Positions 52,698-60,909 of a stretch of DNA of 64,000 nucleotides are shown in pieces. The stretch is from Franconibacter pulveris DSM 19144 (GTDB lineage Bacteria > Pseudomonadota > Gammaproteobacteria > Enterobacterales > Enterobacteriaceae): assembly GCA_000621185.1 (NCBI GenBank), contig KK211222.1, forward strand, positions 671,765-735,764, in the 5' to 3' direction. The notes under the pieces were generated by a model. It searched no databases, was not told the origin of the DNA, and was given only the letters and a program-made list of their open reading frames with translations. A program made the translations under genes and the position numbers. The stretch's first letter is position 1. Each line of letters starts with the position of its first letter.

Positions 52698-53573
52698 ATG
52701 GAATGGGGCGACGTCCGGATATTTCTTGCAGTCCTTCGCAAGGGCTCTTTCGGTGAGGCGGCCCGAAGCCTTGGCGTGAGCCATCCGACCGTTGGGCGCC
52801 GGATAAAGGCGCTTGAGGCTGAGGCGCAGCAAGCGCTATTTCGTCGGACAAGGGATGGTCTGGTGCTGACGGACGCCGGCGACAGGGTTCTGGCGCTGGC
52901 AGAAGCGGTGGAAAATTCCGCGCTGGCGATGGAACGGCGCCTGGCAGGTAATCACGAACGTCTTGAAGGGATATTGCGGATATCGTCAGCGGAGTGGTTT
53001 GCTAACTATGTTCTGGCACCGGTCCTGTGCGAGCTGACGCGCCGCCATCCGGCGATTGTGCCGGAAGTCATCGCAAGCTACCGTTTGCTCAATCTGTCGC
53101 GCCGTGATGCCGACATCGCGTTTCGCATTGTTCCCTTTACCGAACCGGATATTGTCCAGCGCCGCCTGATGAGCATTCCCTATGCGCTGTATGGCTCGCC
53201 GGAAACCGCGCATATTGCGCAACACAACCCGGCCGCGGTGGGGCTTATTCTCATGAACACGGCGCAATCCCACTTTTCTGACGTCGCCTGGCTGCTCGAC
53301 AGGTTCCCCCTGTCACGACGTGTGTTCACCAGCACCAGCCGGGCCGTTCAGGCGCAGATGTGCCAGCGGGGTATGGGGATAGCCGTGCTGCCGCGGCCGA
53401 TTGGCGACGCCATAGCCGGGTTGCAGAGCATTCCCATGCCAGAGCCGCCGCCATCCAAAGATATCTGGGTGGGGTATCACTCTGACCTCCGGCATATGGA
53501 TCGCCTGCGTGTCATGCTGGATATCGCCGATGCGATGCTTGCGGACCCCGCGACGTCAGCGCCACGAACTTAG
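52698..53573 (+). CDS. LysR-family regulator
   Basis: 291 residues. N-terminal helix-turn-helix (VRIFLAVLRKGSFGEAARSLGVSHPTVGRRIKALEAE) of the CrgA/DsdC-like branch often paired with SDR genes. ATG 52698 (MEWGDVRIF) matches the family N-terminus; the upstream in-frame start has no signal. It is divergent from the SDR gene at 52569 and overlaps the end of the cytochrome b561 gene by 4 bp at its 3' end. Confidence 0.9.
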   Translation: MEWGDVRIFLAVLRKGSFGEAARSLGVSHPTVGRRIKALEAEAQQALFRRTRDGLVLTDAGDRVLALAEAVENSALAMERRLAGNHERLEGILRISSAEWFANYVLAPVLCELTRRHPAIVPEVIASYRLLNLSRRDADIAFRIVPFTEPDIVQRRLMSIPYALYGSPETAHIAQHNPAAVGLILMNTAQSHFSDVAWLLDRFPLSRRVFTSTSRAVQAQMCQRGMGIAVLPRPIGDAIAGLQSIPMPEPPPSKDIWVGYHSDLRHMDRLRVMLDIADAMLADPATSAPRT

Positions 53574-54109
53574 GGTTTACGGATGCCCGTCATACTGCTG
53601 AACACGCCGTCACGCAGCACTAAAGCATGCAGCAGCGCAGCGGCAAGATGAAGCATGACGGTTGCAAATAACGCCAGGGCAACCCAGGTGTGAAGCGGCC
53701 TTAATATCGCATACCAGTCGTTATTTACCGCCATAATGGGTGGCAAAACCAGCCCATTACCTAAAGTGATGGGATACCCTGCTGCGGAGAGCATTGCCCA
53801 CCCTATCAGCGGCTGCGCCAGCATCATCAGATAGAGCGCCCAGTGCGAAAGATGGGCCAATGCGCGCTGCCAGGCAGGCAGGGATGCGGGCAAAGCGGGT
53901 GTGGCCGTGGTGAAACGCAACCACAAGCGCACGATAACCAGAAGCAATATCATCACGCCCAGAGGCTTGTGGATAGAGACCAGCACGCTGTGCAGGGAAG
54001 ATACTGTCGAGACCATCGCCACACCGATAAACAACATCGCGAGAATCGCTGCGGCCATCAGCCAGTGCACAATGCGCAGAGCCGGATGAAAATAAGCTGT
54101 CTTGTTCAT
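53570..54109 (-). CDS. Cytochrome b561 (CybB-like)
   Basis: 179 residues, four TM helices with conserved His residues for two haems b: near residue 15 (LRIVHWLM), residue 47 (SIHKPLG), HWALYLM and LHTWVALALFATVMLHL. It takes electrons from ubiquinol and passes them to a partner. ATG overlaps the end of the peroxidase gene (ATGA), so the two are translated together and probably form one enzyme system. Confidence 0.9.
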   Translation of the reverse strand: MNKTAYFHPALRIVHWLMAAAILAMLFIGVAMVSTVSSLHSVLVSIHKPLGVMILLLVIVRLWLRFTTATPALPASLPAWQRALAHLSHWALYLMMLAQPLIGWAMLSAAGYPITLGNGLVLPPIMAVNNDWYAILRPLHTWVALALFATVMLHLAAALLHALVLRDGVFSSMTGIRKP

Positions 54110-55161
54110 AAATGCGCTCCTGCCTGTTGCGCCTGTTCATGGGTGCGCAGATTATAGGATTTAGCATAAGCCGATGAGCGCGCGTTAAGTATCGGGTCAT
54201 CAGACGCCGCCATCCCGTCGGGTAAAATCAACGGATCGTAGTTGATGTCGTTACAGGGTCCCTGCTGTTGAGGTAAGGCCTTATTTAATACTAACGTCCC
54301 GGCATTGATCGTTTTCCGGTCGGCTGGCCATGCTTTTGTAGCGTCGTTACCCTTATCCCCCGCCTGAGCCAGCGTGAACACGAGATCCCATTCCAGCGCG
54401 CCCTGTTCCAGACGATGCGCAAGATCCTGTTGCAGAAAATCTTTGTTCTGTTTATCGGCGTCGCTTAGTGGTGAAAAACGGGTATGCGGCACCATGCTCC
54501 AGCGCACCAGATGTTCATTGCCCGCCCGATCGATCAGGCGAAAAGCATTGAGGCTGTTAAAACGATCGCTGGCCCAGCTTGAAGAAGGCGTGTATTGCTT
54601 TGCCCACGCAAAAAACGGTTTTACTTCCGGATGCTTCATGACAAAGGCGTGCAATTTTTCCGGATTCGGTTTTCCGGTTGCAGGATCCGGCAGGGTCGCA
54701 GCTTGAAGTTCATAAAAACTTTCAACGGAACTGACGGGGAAAAACGGCATGGCGTTCATGCCGGTGCGCCACTGCTCACCATTAGCCTGTTGAAAGGATA
54801 GCGCCATACTCCGCACGGGCACGGCATAATCCGGCGCGCCCGGATTACCGCCCGCAATGGCAAAACGCCCTGTTACCGCGGTTTCACCTTTGCTGAATAT
54901 TGAAGCACGTGACAGCGTGCTGGCATTGCCGTTTGAGATAAAATTGCCAAGCACGCATATGCCTTTAGCATGATTACGGCGATAGCCTTTATGTATTCCA
55001 CCCGATTGTTGTAAGACGTTGATAAGCTTATCCGAAGTCAGGCGTTCAGGCGTAAGCCAACCGCCAGCCCATAGAAATAACAAACAGAGAATCAGCGGAA
55101 TAATGCCGACCAGCGCCAGACGCACCAGTGTCTGTTTGTTTATGTGTGCTTTGATATTCAT
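54106..55161 (-). CDS. Membrane-anchored catalase-family peroxidase (SrpA-like)
   Basis: 351 residues. An uncleaved N-terminal TM anchor (LVRLALVGIIPLILCLLFLWAGGWL) places the rest in the periplasm. The catalase fold is small (mini-catalase): catalytic His in RRNHAKGICV, distal-site Asn region around VTGRFAIAGG, and the haem-ligand Tyr in ARSSAYAKSYN near the C-terminus. Full catalases are 480 residues or more; the shortened form resembles SrpA and is reported as peroxidase rather than catalase in relatives. Followed in-operon by cytochrome b561, a plausible electron donor. Confidence 0.88.
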   Translation of the reverse strand: MNIKAHINKQTLVRLALVGIIPLILCLLFLWAGGWLTPERLTSDKLINVLQQSGGIHKGYRRNHAKGICVLGNFISNGNASTLSRASIFSKGETAVTGRFAIAGGNPGAPDYAVPVRSMALSFQQANGEQWRTGMNAMPFFPVSSVESFYELQAATLPDPATGKPNPEKLHAFVMKHPEVKPFFAWAKQYTPSSSWASDRFNSLNAFRLIDRAGNEHLVRWSMVPHTRFSPLSDADKQNKDFLQQDLAHRLEQGALEWDLVFTLAQAGDKGNDATKAWPADRKTINAGTLVLNKALPQQQGPCNDINYDPLILPDGMAASDDPILNARSSAYAKSYNLRTHEQAQQAGAHL

Positions 55162-55234
55162 ATTATTAACTCATTCTGCGCACGATATCTTTAAAAAGAA
55201 AAGTGCAGTGATTTAATCAGCGTCGCGCCTGTAT

Positions 55235-55807
55235 TCAGCCTGGCTGTTTCGCTTCTCTTTTTTGTCGAACAGTAAGCGACACGGCGGATATGCAGAAATA
55301 GACGGCGCCAAACGCGGCATAGCCCGCAATATTGACTATCGACGGCGGCTCTGGCGTTCGGGCCTGAAAGATAAAAAATGCGCCTGCAAACGCTGACTGA
55401 GCGCCACTTAATATCATGCTCCATTGCGCGCCATACTGTTTCCAGCGTTGAGCAGCCGCACCCAGTTGCAGCAGGCCGGATAATATTGCCCAGACACCGA
55501 ACAGGCGAATCACATTATCTATGCCGCTTTTAATGGTTAATATCACGGCAAGCGTAGTGACGGCGCTGACGATAATATTTATTGTCTGCATCCGGCTACG
55601 ACCGAATCCACCGCTTTTAACTGCATCAGTATAATTCGCCAACGCATCCCATGCTGGATAGAGAATTAACAAAATCATCGCCCAAAAATAGGAGGACTGC
55701 CCAGCGGTAAAAACGGCAATAACCCATAAAACCGAGAAAACCGTACGGGTAAAATAATAGTGCTTGAGCCAATTCTGCTGACTCTCGTAATGAATACTAT
55801 CTGACAT
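55235..55807 (-). CDS. DUF308-like inner-membrane protein
   Basis: 190 residues with about six TM helices (SVLWVIAVFTAGQSSYFWAMILLILYPAWDALANY, WAILSGLLQLGAAAQRW, AGYAAFGAVYFCISAVSLTV). Resembles the HdeD/DUF308 group by topology; function unknown. Good Shine-Dalgarno GAGGG before ATG 55807. First gene of the operon with the peroxidase (73 bp downstream) and b561; a TetR-type palindrome lies 66-83 bp upstream. Confidence 0.75.
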   Translation of the reverse strand: MSDSIHYESQQNWLKHYYFTRTVFSVLWVIAVFTAGQSSYFWAMILLILYPAWDALANYTDAVKSGGFGRSRMQTINIIVSAVTTLAVILTIKSGIDNVIRLFGVWAILSGLLQLGAAAQRWKQYGAQWSMILSGAQSAFAGAFFIFQARTPEPPSIVNIAGYAAFGAVYFCISAVSLTVRQKREAKQPG

Positions 55808-55872
55808 ATAACCCTCTCAACCTGGCAAGTTGAATAAACGAAGCCGTATTTTACGCTTCCCCTCGCCAACAA

Positions 55873-55890
55873 ACCTACTAGTTGGTAGGT
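55873..55890 (-). promoter_or_regulatory. Candidate TetR operator upstream of the membrane protein-peroxidase-b561 operon
   Basis: ACCTAC-TAGTTG-GTAGGT, perfect 6-bp arms with a 6-bp centre, 66-83 bp before the start of the first gene. It shares CCTACTA with the palindrome upstream of the TetR gene. Confidence 0.55.
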
Positions 55891-55963
55891 AAAAGATCAA
55901 CAGGTTTTGTTGCGAATCAGGTTATCTCATAACAGGGGAACAGGGAGTAATGAGGAGGTTTAG

Positions 55964-55997
55964 CAAAAAGCGCTGCCCGGTTACGTCAAACCGGGCA
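55964..55997 (-). terminator. Intrinsic terminator of the tetR-type gene
   Basis: On the minus strand TGCCCGGTT and AACCGGGCA form a 9-bp stem, followed within five bases by TTTTT. It separates the TetR transcript from the operon downstream. Confidence 0.75.
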
Positions 55998-56001
55998 ACC
56001 G

Positions 56002-56586
56002 TCAGGCTACTTTTACCATCTTGTTTATCAGCGGCCAGGCAATCTGATCAAACACCTGCGGATTATTAAATGCCCGTGCTGCCAGCATAGCGCCATGCAT
56101 GCCAGCCATCAGCGTTTTGGCTTCGACTTCCGCCGTTTCATTTAGCTGGAACACGCCCTGCTCTTCACCAGCGCTGAGTAATGATGCCAGCCAGTCAGAA
56201 AGATCGCTGAAATGACCCGTGACTTCAGCGGCAATATCCTCGGGCAGAGTCGGAAGTTCAACGGCAAGCATCACGCAGATGCAAAATGGCGATACGCCAT
56301 CTTTGATACACGCCGACCAGAAATCGGCATACCCTTTCAGTTTGGCAAGCGGATCGTTTATTTGCTGATCCATGGCCGCCATACCCGCCTGCGCTTCTGC
56401 GCGGTAGTCCTGCACAACAGCCTTAACTAAATCTTCTTTACCTGGAAAATGGTGATGGATACTGGCCTTGCGGATGCCCACCCGCTCAGCAAGATCGGCA
56501 TAGCTAAAACTCTTATATCCTCCAGCGGTGAGCAGTTGCCTCGTATTTGCCATAATTTCACGCGCTTTTGGCGAACGTTCGATCAT
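56002..56586 (-). CDS. TetR-family transcriptional regulator
   Basis: 194 residues. N-terminal TetR helix-turn-helix (TAGGYKSFSYADLAERVGIRKASIHHHFPGKEDLVKAVV), ligand domain with Cys pairs (SPFCICVMLAVE) that could be redox-active. Probably represses the membrane protein-peroxidase-b561 operon immediately downstream and itself, through the palindromes at 55873 and 56788. Shine-Dalgarno GGAG precedes ATG 56586. Confidence 0.92.
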   Translation of the reverse strand: MIERSPKAREIMANTRQLLTAGGYKSFSYADLAERVGIRKASIHHHFPGKEDLVKAVVQDYRAEAQAGMAAMDQQINDPLAKLKGYADFWSACIKDGVSPFCICVMLAVELPTLPEDIAAEVTGHFSDLSDWLASLLSAGEEQGVFQLNETAEVEAKTLMAGMHGAMLAARAFNNPQVFDQIAWPLINKMVKVA

Positions 56587-56931
56587 TTCATTCTCCAGTA
56601 ATCAATCCAGACGAAAAAAAAGAGGGGCTATCAGCGTCATGGGCAACCTACTGACAGGCAGCGATATTGTCAAACAGCCTGCGCTGATGCGGGCTGAACG
56701 CGATCAGGGTCGTCGTATCATCCCTCCCCTTTTCTTTTAAAACCGTTGCAGCCGCGTTTTCAGGCGCATCTGAACAGCATTGACACCCACCCATCCTACT
56801 ACTAGGATGGGTGCGATTCAACTATACCACCCGGATGGCACCGGCCTGCATAGTGATAGACCAGCTATGCCTGAACACTGAGCAAAAAAACGTCATCGCA
56901 TTAAAAATAAACCGAGAAGTGGAGAAGATTC
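56587..56931. other. Gene-free stretch with a long palindrome
   Basis: No ORF with usable signals. Contains the 26-bp palindrome at 56788-56813 and the promoter regions of the TetR gene (left) and the 93-residue ORF (right). Confidence 0.55.
56788..56813. promoter_or_regulatory. Candidate TetR operator (26-bp perfect palindrome)
   Basis: CACCCATCCTA-CTAC-TAGGATGGGTG: two perfect 11-bp arms, about 200 bp before the TetR gene and 119 bp before the rightward ORF. No T run follows on either strand, so an operator is more likely than a terminator. Confidence 0.55.
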
Positions 56932-57213
56932 ATGACGGTTATCCGTTTTCCCGACAGGCCAAAGTTAGCGACAGCAGAAGCCCAGAACCGATCATTTTCC
57001 GGCTTAAGTGAAACGAAGAAAGAACAAGCGCAGGTGGCTGAACCTTTACAGCGAAGCCGCCGAACGGAGTATGCAGGTGATAACGAAGCCGTTCGCCACT
57101 TCGCATTGATGATAGCCGACAAACTTTTACGCGATCCGGAGCTTAATCATGCTGCGCCCTTTATGGTGGACAAAATAATCAGGATGTTGGTTATTGCATC
57201 TCATGATCTTTAG
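56932..57213 (+). CDS. Hypothetical protein (93 residues)
   Basis: MTVIRFPDRPKLATAEAQN..., a polar N-terminal half and a helical C-terminal half (RHFALMIADKLLRDPELNHAAPFMVDKIIRMLVIAS). Shine-Dalgarno GGAG eight bases before ATG 56932. No family recognised. Lower in G+C than the flanking genes. Confidence 0.55.
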   Translation: MTVIRFPDRPKLATAEAQNRSFSGLSETKKEQAQVAEPLQRSRRTEYAGDNEAVRHFALMIADKLLRDPELNHAAPFMVDKIIRMLVIASHDL

Positions 57214-57256
57214 CAACAGCCCTTTCACACTGAAGATGTGCAATACCGGACAAGCT

Positions 57257-58177
57257 TTAATGCGAGGAAACAAAGAGCGACGCTTGCTGCGCGGGTGGAA
57301 CGGCGAAGTTACGCTGCATGCGTTTGATCTCCTCTGCCGGTGGCAGACCAAACAGGCGTTTGAACTCGCGATTAAATTGCGACGGGCTTTCATAGCCGAC
57401 GGCATAGCTCGCGGCGGCAGCGGTCATATGCTCACGCACCATTAACATCCGCGCCTGGTGCAGGCGTACCGATTTCACATACTGCATCGGCGGCACTTGG
57501 GTTATCGCTTTGAAATGGCTATGAAACGTCGGCACGCTCATTCCGGCCTCCATCGCCAGTTGCGTCAGCGTTAACGGCTCAGCATAGGCGGCATGGATGC
57601 GTTGTAACGCTTTGCCGATTTTGCCGAACTGCCCCTGCAAGGTCAGTGCGGCGCGCATTGCGTTGCCCTGTGCGCCTGTCAGTACGCGGAAATAGAGCTC
57701 ACGTACCCGCGCTGGGCCGAGGATCGCCGCCTCAAGGGGATTGTTCAGGACTTCAAGCAAGCGCAGCACGGCTGTTTTTATCGTGTCGTCCATCGGGCTC
57801 GACATCATGCTTTGCGGCGCGGCGGGAGGATGCGGGATGTCATGCTGTTCAATCTGCAATATCAGTTCAGCGGCAAGCTGAAAATCCAGATGCATATAAA
57901 TCGCCAGCAACGGGTGTTCTGCCGAAGCGTCGGTCTCCATCACAAACGGCACCGGCACCGAAACCGCCAAGTAGTGCTGCTCATCATATAAATAGGTCTG
58001 CTGGCCGAAGAAACCGCGTTTGCTGCCCTGGCAGACAATCACAATCCCCGGGTCGTAAAGCACAGGCGTTCTGGCCAGCGGACGATCGGCACGCAAAATT
58101 CGCACATCAGGCAACGCAGTGAGGTTATACCCCTCCTGCACCGCAAGGGCTTTCACCAGAGCAATCATCCCGGACAT
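57257..58177 (-). CDS. AraC-family regulator (YqhC-like)
   Basis: 306 residues. N-terminal AraC_N cupin-type domain (YDPGIVIVCQGSKRGFFGQQTYLYD) and two C-terminal HTH motifs (LAMEAGMSVPTFHSHFKAITQVPPMQYVK, YAVGYESPSQFNREFKRLFG). This layout is that of YqhC, which activates aldehyde reductases. It is divergent from the SDR gene at 58282 (105 bp gap), its likely target. ATG 58177 follows GAGG. Confidence 0.9.
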   Translation of the reverse strand: MSGMIALVKALAVQEGYNLTALPDVRILRADRPLARTPVLYDPGIVIVCQGSKRGFFGQQTYLYDEQHYLAVSVPVPFVMETDASAEHPLLAIYMHLDFQLAAELILQIEQHDIPHPPAAPQSMMSSPMDDTIKTAVLRLLEVLNNPLEAAILGPARVRELYFRVLTGAQGNAMRAALTLQGQFGKIGKALQRIHAAYAEPLTLTQLAMEAGMSVPTFHSHFKAITQVPPMQYVKSVRLHQARMLMVREHMTAAAASYAVGYESPSQFNREFKRLFGLPPAEEIKRMQRNFAVPPAQQASLFVSSH

Positions 58178-58281
58178 CACTACACCTCATAAAATCAGGC
58201 AATAAAACGAGAAAATACGGCCTAAAAATGCGCCAGTACAGAGAATAACATGCAGTCTCGACTGTTCATGGGAGTTCTTTT

Positions 58282-59115
58282 ATGTCATCAGCAAAAACCA
58301 TTTTAATTACCGGCGTCAGCAGCGGCTTTGGTCGTGCGCTGGCGCAGGAAGCCCTCGCCGCAGGCCATAAAGTCATCGGTACGGTGCGCAATCGCGAAGC
58401 ACAGCAGGCTTTCGAGGCGCTTGATGCGCAGCGGGCTTTCGGCCGCCTGCTTGATGTCACGGACGTTGAGCGGATTGATAAGGCAGTGGCAGAGATTTCA
58501 TCCGACTTCGGCCCGGTTGACGTACTGGTGAACAATGCCGGTTACGGCTATGAAGGCATTCTGGAAGAATCCCCGCTCGCCGAGATGCGCCGCCAGTTTG
58601 ATGTCAATGTGTTTGGCGCAGTGGCGATGATCAAAGCCGTGCTGCCGGGCATGCGCGAGCGTCGCAGCGGGCACATTATCAATATCACCTCAATGGGCGG
58701 GTTTATCACCATGCCGGGGATCGCTTACTACTGCGGCAGCAAATTTGCGCTGGAAGGGATATCAGAAACATTAAGCAAAGAGCTTGCCCCGTTCAACATA
58801 CAGGTGACCGCCGTGGCGCCTGGCTCGTTTCGTACGGACTGGGCCGGGCGTTCAATGGTACGCAGCACCCGCAGCATCCCGGACTATGACGCTTTATTCG
58901 ACCCCATCCGGCAGGCGCGCAAGGAAAATAGCGGTAAGCAACCCGGCGACCCGGTTAAGGCCGCACGCGCCATGCTGGCGTTGATTGAAAGCCAGTCACC
59001 GCCCACGCACTTGTTGTTAGGCAGCGATGCGTTAGAGTTGGTGCGGCAAAAGCTCGCGGCATTAGGTAAGGAAATAGACCAGTGGGAAAAGCTGACACGT
59101 TCTACGGATGGTTAA
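58282..59115 (+). CDS. Short-chain dehydrogenase paired with the AraC regulator
   Basis: 277 residues. TGVSSGFGR cofactor motif (residues 10-18), NNAG, catalytic Ser (ITSMGG) and YCGSK (Tyr/Lys; first position of the YxxxK motif is Tyr as usual). Long C-terminal tail typical of the retinol-dehydrogenase-like SDRs of bacteria. The FSSD/VRNR loop after beta-2 suggests NADP(H). Substrate unknown, perhaps an aldehyde or ketone. Confidence 0.9.
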   Translation: MSSAKTILITGVSSGFGRALAQEALAAGHKVIGTVRNREAQQAFEALDAQRAFGRLLDVTDVERIDKAVAEISSDFGPVDVLVNNAGYGYEGILEESPLAEMRRQFDVNVFGAVAMIKAVLPGMRERRSGHIINITSMGGFITMPGIAYYCGSKFALEGISETLSKELAPFNIQVTAVAPGSFRTDWAGRSMVRSTRSIPDYDALFDPIRQARKENSGKQPGDPVKAARAMLALIESQSPPTHLLLGSDALELVRQKLAALGKEIDQWEKLTRSTDG

Positions 59116-59191
59116 TATACAGAGCGTAACGGGATAACCGAGGGTGGCCGTCGCACGCGCGGCCATCCCGGGATGGCCGCCGTGTTATCCC

Positions 59192-59923
59192 TTAAACCTG
59201 TGTCATTCCGCCATCAATACAAATCTCGGCGCCTGCAATATAGCTGCTCTCATCACTGGCGAGGAAAAATGCCGCGTTTGCCACCTCTTCAGGCCGGGCC
59301 ATTCTGCCCAGCGGTATTGCGCTGGTTAATCCTTTACGCACCTCATCAGAGACAGCGGCCATCATGTCAGTGTCTACAGGGCCGGGCGCGACAACGTTAA
59401 CCCGGATGCCCTGCCCGGCAAGTTCACGTGTCCAGGTGCGGGCGAAAGAGCGCAATGCAGCTTTGCTGGCGGAGTAGACGCCATATCCCGGCGTGCCGAT
59501 AACATCAGCAATTGAACCGATGAGCACGACACTGCTGCCGGGCTTCAACAGGGGCAATGCTGCCTGCAGGGCAAAAACGGGCGAGCGAACGTTCAGGCCA
59601 AACGTCTTATCAAAATGCGGCTCATCGATTTCTTCAAGCGTGGCGTATTCCGAGATGCCAGCGTTGATGACCAATATATCTATCTGGCCCGATTTCTCTG
59701 CAATCGTCTGCATGATACGGCTCAGTTCACTCTTCTGGCTGACATCTGCCCGCAGTGGCAGCGCGGTACCGGCTATTTTACTTTTGGCCGTCTCAAGCTC
59801 TTCATCCCGTCTTGAGGTGAACCAGGTGATCGCCCCCTCGGTTGCTAAACGTTGACTGATAGCAAGCCCAATTCCTTTCGCGCCGCCAAGCACCACAGCG
59901 ACTTTTTTTTCAATGTTGCCCAT
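59192..59923 (-). CDS. Short-chain dehydrogenase paired with the HxlR regulator
   Basis: 243 residues, FabG-like SDR: LGGAKGIGLAIS (residues 12-23), NAG (INAGISE), IGSIAD with Ser, YSASK, and GAEICIDGGMTQV C-terminus. It lies divergently from the HxlR gene, which commonly controls such quinone- or aldehyde-related reductases. Shine-Dalgarno GGAG before ATG 59923. Substrate unknown. Confidence 0.9.
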   Translation of the reverse strand: MGNIEKKVAVVLGGAKGIGLAISQRLATEGAITWFTSRRDEELETAKSKIAGTALPLRADVSQKSELSRIMQTIAEKSGQIDILVINAGISEYATLEEIDEPHFDKTFGLNVRSPVFALQAALPLLKPGSSVVLIGSIADVIGTPGYGVYSASKAALRSFARTWTRELAGQGIRVNVVAPGPVDTDMMAAVSDEVRKGLTSAIPLGRMARPEEVANAAFFLASDESSYIAGAEICIDGGMTQV

Positions 59924-59956
59924 CTGTTTTTCTCCGTTTAAGGTCGAAAACCGATG

Positions 59957-59971
59957 GTATAAAATCTATAC
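59957..59971. promoter_or_regulatory. Candidate HxlR operator palindrome
   Basis: GTATA-AAATC-TATAC, perfect 5-bp arms in the 100-bp divergent region between the SDR and HxlR genes. HxlR/YodB-type proteins bind TAC-GTA-like inverted repeats in such positions. Confidence 0.45.
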
Positions 59972-60023
59972 TTAATATCAATTACGCACTTTGCTTATAC
60001 CAACGATAAGTGACTATATCGCC

Positions 60024-60419
60024 ATGCAAGATAGAGATAACAACTGCCTGAAAGACATCGGAAAAACCCGACCAGTGTTAGAAAACATCACCAATAAATG
60101 GTCGATATTAATTCTTACGGTGCTGTGTACTGAACCTTGCCGGTTCAATGAAATTCGCAGACGCCTGAACGGGATTACTCATAAGGCGCTGGCCGATGCG
60201 CTGAAACGACTGGAGCGCAACGGTTTAGTCAATCGTCAGGTTCTGCCAACCTCTCCTGTGAGGGTGGAATATTCTATTACGCCGCTGGCGCAGTCATTGC
60301 AGCAGCCTTTTGCGGCGCTGACGAATTGGGCGCTGGAATTCGGTCCGGCCATGGAATTAGCTCAGATTGAGTACGATCGTGCTCATGCAGATGAAAAATT
60401 AATGCGCGACTCCGCCTGA
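60024..60419 (+). CDS. HxlR-family transcriptional regulator
   Basis: 131 residues. Winged helix of the HxlR/MarR-like group: LENITNKWSILILTVLCTEPCRFNEIRRRLNGITHKALADALKRLERNGLVNRQV and LAQSLQQPFAALTNWA. Contains Cys residues (LKDNNCLKD region and LCTEPC) that in YodB/HypR/QorR relatives sense electrophiles or disulfide stress. ATG 60024 is preferred over TTG 59991. Divergent from the SDR at 59923. Confidence 0.9.
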   Translation: MQDRDNNCLKDIGKTRPVLENITNKWSILILTVLCTEPCRFNEIRRRLNGITHKALADALKRLERNGLVNRQVLPTSPVRVEYSITPLAQSLQQPFAALTNWALEFGPAMELAQIEYDRAHADEKLMRDSA

Positions 60420-60909
60420 CCCCCTGAATCATCACAGAGGGCAGCGGTGGCCTGCCACGGGGGTAGTGAGAAATTATGAAGGCGCAGATTTATGATGAGT
60501 CTGGCCTTTATCGGTTACTACTGCATTGGTTACTGCTGCATTGAGACAACGCGGGCCGCCAGGGTCAGGACGTACTGCGCAGTAACCCTGCCGTGGTCAT
60601 TCCGGCAATGCAAAAAATCGGTGGCGGCATGACGTCAAAAATGCGGGCTCTCCGTTTTGTGCCAGAAGCGGTCCTTCGCACTATTTACGCCATGCAGCCT
60701 GTCGAGCGGCTGCTTGCGTTAATTCCAGTCGTCGGCACGTAGAGTGAGCGTCAGCGCGTGACGGCGCCCAGGCGAGCATCGAACGGCACACATACCCTGG
60801 TCATCGCCGTTCTTTAACACAGTCACAGTGACACTCCCCCGTGATTTTCTGCAACCCGTTGAACAAAGGGGTGCCCGGATGCAGAACCTGTTCCCATCGT
60901 GCAACCGGG
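60420..60909. pseudogene. Gene relic / non-coding stretch after the HxlR gene
   Basis: Short disconnected reading frames, one encoding a stretch like IPAMQKIGGGMTSKMRALR...AMQPVERLLALIPVVGT that ends at a stop near 60740, look like the 3' remains of a decayed gene. A tandem duplication GGTTACTACTGCATT/GGTTACTGCTGCATT lies at about 60510-60540. No intact gene is supported. Confidence 0.4.

Noticed and set aside
56528..56740. Rightward 70-codon frame over the TetR start
   Set aside because: Antisense to the regulator in its first part and without a ribosome site; the C-terminal GNLLTGSD stretch may be a relic but cannot be supported.
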